Source of the DNA: JBEKYH01 sp049511115
Lineage (GTDB): Bacteria; Planctomycetota; Phycisphaerae; Tepidisphaerales; Tepidisphaeraceae
Assembly (NCBI GenBank): GCA_049511115.1
Contig: JBEKYH010000276.1
Span: 1 to 6,981 of the forward strand
Reading direction: 5' to 3'
Length of the DNA stretch: 6,981 nucleotides
Shown: piece after piece, positions 4,707 to 6,981 of the stretch
How positions within the stretch are numbered: position 1 is the first letter of the stretch
How the letters are laid out: each line of letters opens with the position of its first letter
Made by a program: the position numbers and the translations under genes
Notes under the pieces: model-generated
Databases searched by the model: none
Told to the model about the DNA's origin: nothing
What the model saw: the letters and a program-made list of their open reading frames with translations, nothing else

Positions 4707-5906
4707 ATGGCTAAGGGAGTATTTGAAAGGACCAAGCCCCACGTCAACGTGGGCACCATCGGTCACATCGACCACGGCAAGACCACGCTGACCGCGGCGC
4801 TCAGCGCCCGTTCGGCAACCCGCTTTCCCAACGTCACGGCGAAGGGATACAAGGACATTGCCAAGGGCGGCACCGAGCGTGACGCCACCAAGACGGTGAC
4901 CATCTCCGCCGCTCACGTGGAATACGAGAGCGACAAACGTCACTACGCGCACGTTGACTGCCCCGGCCACGCCGACTACATCAAAAACATGATCACCGGC
5001 GCCGCCCAGATGGACGGCGCCATCCTGGTGGTCAGCGCCGCCGACGGACCCATGCCGCAGACGCGCGAGCATATTCTTCTGGCCCGCCAGGTCGGCGTGC
5101 CCAAGATCGTCGTCTTCCTCAACAAGATTGACCTTGTTGACGACGCCGAACTGCTTGAGCTCGTCGAAATGGAAGTGCGTGAGTTGCTCACCAAGTACGG
5201 CTTCCCCGGTGATACCACTCCTATCGTCCGTGGCAGCAGCCTCCCCGCGCTGCAGAATCCCAAGGACGACAAGGCCAACAAGTGCATTGACGACCTCGTC
5301 AAGGCGCTGGATGAGTACGTTCCGATTCCGACGCGCGAAATCGACAAGCCGTTCCTGATGCCCATCGAAGACGTCTTCAGCATCAAGGGCCGCGGAACCG
5401 TGGGCACGGGCCGTATCGAGCGCGGCAAGTGCAAGATCGGCGAGACCATCGAAATCGTCGGCCTCAAGGCCACGCGCACCAGCGTCGTGACCGGCGTCGA
5501 GGCTTTCAACAAGACCCTCGATGAAGGCCAGGCCGGCGAGAACGTCGGCGTTCTCCTCCGCGGCGTGGAAAAGGAAGAGCTTGAGCGCGGCCAGGTCTTG
5601 GCTGCCCCCAAGAGCATCACCCCCCACACCAAGTTCCATGGCGAAGTCTACGTGCTGACCAAGGAAGAGGGCGGCCGCCACACTCCGTTCTTCAACGGAT
5701 ACCGTCCCCAGTTCTACTTCCGCACCACCGACGTGACCGGCACCGCCAAGCTGCTCAGCGGCGCGGAAATGGTCATGCCCGGCGACAACGTCACCATGGA
5801 GATTGAGCTGATGGCTCCCATCGCCATGGAGGAAAAGCTCCGCTTTGCCGTCCGCGAAGGCGGCAAGACGGTTGGCTCGGGTGTTGTGACTAAAGTAGTG
5901 GCGTAA
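4707..5906 (+). CDS. tuf: translation elongation factor Tu
   Basis: EF-Tu is a cytoplasmic GTPase that carries aminoacyl-tRNA to the ribosomal A site. The 399 residues are close to the usual 394-400. Domain 1 has the P-loop GHIDHGKT (19-26), DCPGH (84-88, with the catalytic His 88), NKID (139-142) and RGSSL (175-179). Domains 2 and 3 follow, with GRGTVGTGRIERG (228-240), GGRHTPFFNGYRPQFYFRTTD (322-342) and VREGGKTVGSGVVTK (382-396). Switch I is unusual: residues 61-66 read TKTVTI where E. coli has ARGITI. The Mg-binding Thr is kept (Thr 65), but the Arg-Gly before it is Lys-Thr. As far as I recall this is shared by planctomycete EF-Tu. The gene is second in an operon after tRNA-Thr, 109 bases before rpmG, and has a strong ribosome binding site. 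Confidence 0.98.
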   Translation: MAKGVFERTKPHVNVGTIGHIDHGKTTLTAALSARSATRFPNVTAKGYKDIAKGGTERDATKTVTISAAHVEYESDKRHYAHVDCPGHADYIKNMITGAAQMDGAILVVSAADGPMPQTREHILLARQVGVPKIVVFLNKIDLVDDAELLELVEMEVRELLTKYGFPGDTTPIVRGSSLPALQNPKDDKANKCIDDLVKALDEYVPIPTREIDKPFLMPIEDVFSIKGRGTVGTGRIERGKCKIGETIEIVGLKATRTSVVTGVEAFNKTLDEGQAGENVGVLLRGVEKEELERGQVLAAPKSITPHTKFHGEVYVLTKEEGGRHTPFFNGYRPQFYFRTTDVTGTAKLLSGAEMVMPGDNVTMEIELMAPIAMEEKLRFAVREGGKTVGSGVVTKVVA

Positions 5907-5918
5907 GTTAATCCCTGT

Positions 5919-5960
5919 GGCCGACGCCGGCGACAGACGCCTCTGTCGCTGGTGTCAGCC
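5919..5960 (+). terminator. strong stem-loop between tuf and rpmG (attenuator, weak terminator or processing site)
   Basis: Thirteen bases after the tuf stop, a 15-base stem (5923-5937 with 5942-5956) closes on the loop CGCC. It contains only two G-U pairs, and after one mismatch three more G-C pairs extend it to 5919/5960. A U-rich stretch (TTCTTTGTTGTTTT) follows but begins about 10 bases after the stem, so this is not a canonical intrinsic terminator. It may partly terminate, or protect the 3' end of tuf mRNA, so that EF-Tu is made in excess over L33 and SecE. That role is inferred. Confidence 0.6.
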
Positions 5961-6015
5961 GCGGACTTCTTTGTTGTTTTGATCGCAGGCGAATTTTTGC
6001 ATTGATGAGGTCGGT

Positions 6016-6180
6016 ATGGCTAAAGAGAACCGTGAAATGGTCTGGTTGCAGTGCACGGAAACCGGCGACCTCAACTATCGTACGGAATTGAAAGTGGTCG
6101 GCGGAGTGCCCAAGATCGAACGGAAGAAGTATTCCCCTCGGTTGCGTCGCCACACCGTGCATAAGATCAAGCGGAAATAA
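6016..6180 (+). CDS. rpmG: 50S ribosomal protein L33, zinc-free type
   Basis: L33 is a small protein of the large ribosomal subunit near the tRNA E site. The 54-residue product matches the family in length and sequence: WLQCTETGDLNYRTEL (10-25) and KKYSPRLRRHTVHKIKRK (37-54), against the usual CTETGxxNYxT and KYCPRLRKHTxHKE. Only one cysteine remains (Cys 13). The paired Cys-x-x-Cys motifs of the zinc-binding form are absent, and the YCP cysteine is Ser 40, so this is a C-minus L33. GATGAGG lies 5 bases before ATG 6016. The gene sits between tuf and tRNA-Trp. L33 next to secE is a common arrangement. Confidence 0.95.
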   Translation: MAKENREMVWLQCTETGDLNYRTELKVVGGVPKIERKKYSPRLRRHTVHKIKRK

Positions 6181-6198
6181 ATAGCTTAAGCGGAAATA
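6169..6198 (+). repeat. short direct repeat at the rpmG 3' end
   Basis: AAGCGGAAATA occurs at 6169-6179, over the rpmG stop, and again at 6188-6198, eight bases after the first copy ends. It is probably a small local duplication. No function is apparent. Confidence 0.6.
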
Positions 6199-6208
6199 GA
6201 TTGGCGAT

Positions 6209-6281
6209 ACGCCAGTAGCTCAATTGGCAGAGCGGCCGTCTCCAAAGCGGCAGGTTGGGGGTTCAATTCCCTCCTGGCGTG
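6209..6281 (+). tRNA. trnW: tRNA-Trp (anticodon CCA)
   Basis: A complete 73-base cloverleaf can be drawn. The acceptor stem is ACGCCAG with CTGGCGT (7 pairs), the D stem GCTC/GAGC with loop AATTGGCA, the anticodon stem GCCGT/GCGGC (one U-G) with loop CTCCAAA (anticodon CCA), the variable loop AGGTT, and the T stem GGGGG/CCCTC with loop TTCAATT. The discriminator is G73, as expected for bacterial tRNA-Trp, and CCA is not encoded. It precedes secE, the usual place for tRNA-Trp in many bacteria, and is probably processed from the operon transcript. Confidence 0.97.
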
Positions 6282-6301
6282 TTTGGCCGGCGCAATGACG
6301 C

Positions 6302-6955
6302 ATGGCCTGCTTCGACCGGACCCGCATGGCAACATTGACCAAGAATCCCGACGGCAGCGACTCGGCCAAACCCCTTGGGGTTCCCGGTGAGAATGCGCCG
6401 AGCGGGGATTCCGGCGCGTCGGTTCCCGCCCGTTCGGGAAAGAATCCGCCCAAATATCCCCAGGCCCCGCGCCGGCCGCCTAATATGCCACCCTCCGGCG
6501 GCGCTCCGCCCGGCCCGCGCGGTCCGATGGCCGTGGCGTCAGGCGAAGGCGGCTTCTTCAGCATCCGCAAAAAAGGCCAGGGCTACTGGACCCGCATGGG
6601 CACCGTCGGCGGGGCGGTCCTGATCGGCGCTCTGAGCGTTCAATTCCTCTACAGCGAGCGGGAGACAATCAACATTCAGAGCGACAGTGTGGCCATCGGC
6701 CTGTGCACCGCGTTTGCCATCGGCTACGGGCTGCTGATGTTTTATCTGATGAACAAGCCCACCCACGTGGACTTCCTCATCGCCACCGACAGCGAGATGA
6801 AGAAGGTCAACTGGACCAGCCGCGAGGAGCTGATCGGCTCGACCAAGGTCGTCATCCTCTTCATGTTCATCATTGCCATTTTCCTGTTTGTGGCCGACTT
6901 GTTCTTTGGTTATTTCTTTTACTGGATAGGCGTCTTGAAGGAAAAACCGTTCTAA
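6302..6955 (+). CDS. secE: preprotein translocase subunit SecE, extended form
   Basis: SecE clamps SecY in the SecYEG protein-export channel of the inner membrane. The product has 217 residues from ATG 6302, or 209 from ATG 6326; neither has a clear ribosome binding site. The family signature is at the C-terminal end: an amphipathic EMKKVNWTSREELIGSTKVV (165-184) and then the core membrane helix (about 183-206, rich in F, I, L, V). In the usual KKVxWPSRxE the Pro is Thr 172. Two further hydrophobic segments (about 101-117 and 130-150) give three helices, as in E. coli SecE rather than the single-helix form. Residues 1-95 are a Pro/Gly/Ser-rich, probably disordered cytoplasmic tail with PP clusters. 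The position after tRNA-Trp supports the call, and nusG should follow beyond the window. Confidence 0.93.
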   Translation: MACFDRTRMATLTKNPDGSDSAKPLGVPGENAPSGDSGASVPARSGKNPPKYPQAPRRPPNMPPSGGAPPGPRGPMAVASGEGGFFSIRKKGQGYWTRMGTVGGAVLIGALSVQFLYSERETINIQSDSVAIGLCTAFAIGYGLLMFYLMNKPTHVDFLIATDSEMKKVNWTSREELIGSTKVVILFMFIIAIFLFVADLFFGYFFYWIGVLKEKPF

Positions 6956-6981
6956 GTCCGGACGCTTGAGCTGAAACCGAT

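Noticed and set aside
3578..4759. Long minus-strand ORF (393 codons) antisense to xseA
   Set aside because: It runs through the back of xseA, the promoter, tRNA-Thr and the tuf start. Its product has no recognisable motifs, and it arises from GC-rich codon bias on the opposite strand.
4683..5681. Minus-strand ORF (332 codons) antisense to tuf
   Set aside because: It is the mirror of the highly conserved tuf frame. The product is Asp/Gly/Val-rich, typical of the reverse complement of a GC-rich gene, with no motifs.
4707..6955. Prophage, defence or other novel system in the right-hand third
   Set aside because: Every gene there belongs to the core translation and secretion set in a known order. 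Nothing is left unexplained apart from the intergenic hairpin.

Overview
The window looks like a chromosomal segment of a GC-rich bacterium, most likely a member of the Planctomycetota (possibly the Phycisphaerae side). Three things point there: an EF-Tu whose switch I reads TKTVTI instead of the usual ARGITI; the order tRNA-Thr, tuf, rpmG, tRNA-Trp, secE; and intergenic regions filled with dispersed low-complexity repeats of a kind I recall from planctomycete and similar genomes. The assignment is inference from family recall, not from a database search.

Layout. Positions 1-233 hold no recognised gene, only a weak 47-codon membrane-peptide ORF (79-222). Two minus-strand genes follow. One (234-797) encodes a hypothetical protein with a probable dimeric alpha/beta-barrel domain and an acidic disordered tail. 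The other (1043-1786) encodes a SpoU/TrmH-family RNA 2'-O-methyltransferase resembling RlmB. The gap between them carries a tandem octamer array (931-990). Divergent from the methyltransferase, only 35 bases away, is a CE7-family esterase (acetylxylan esterase/cephalosporin C deacetylase type, 1822-2772). The gap after it holds a composite repeat: three CGCNAAG units and then a long hairpin with perfect 30-base arms. The right arm runs up to the start of xseA (exonuclease VII large subunit, 2933-4360).

The right-hand third is a translation and secretion cluster. A near-consensus sigma70-type promoter (4503-4530) precedes tRNA-Thr(GGU), then tuf (EF-Tu), a strong intergenic hairpin, rpmG (ribosomal protein L33, zinc-free type), tRNA-Trp(CCA) and secE. 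All lie on the plus strand with short gaps, so co-transcription is likely. This parallels the tRNA-tufB-secE-nusG arrangement known from E. coli; nusG would be expected just beyond the right edge but is not in the window.

I see no defence system, prophage, insertion sequence, CRISPR array or clearly novel system. The items most worth a second look are the EF-Tu switch I, the hairpin repeat at the xseA start, the tuf-rpmG hairpin and the methyltransferase motif 3 substitution.
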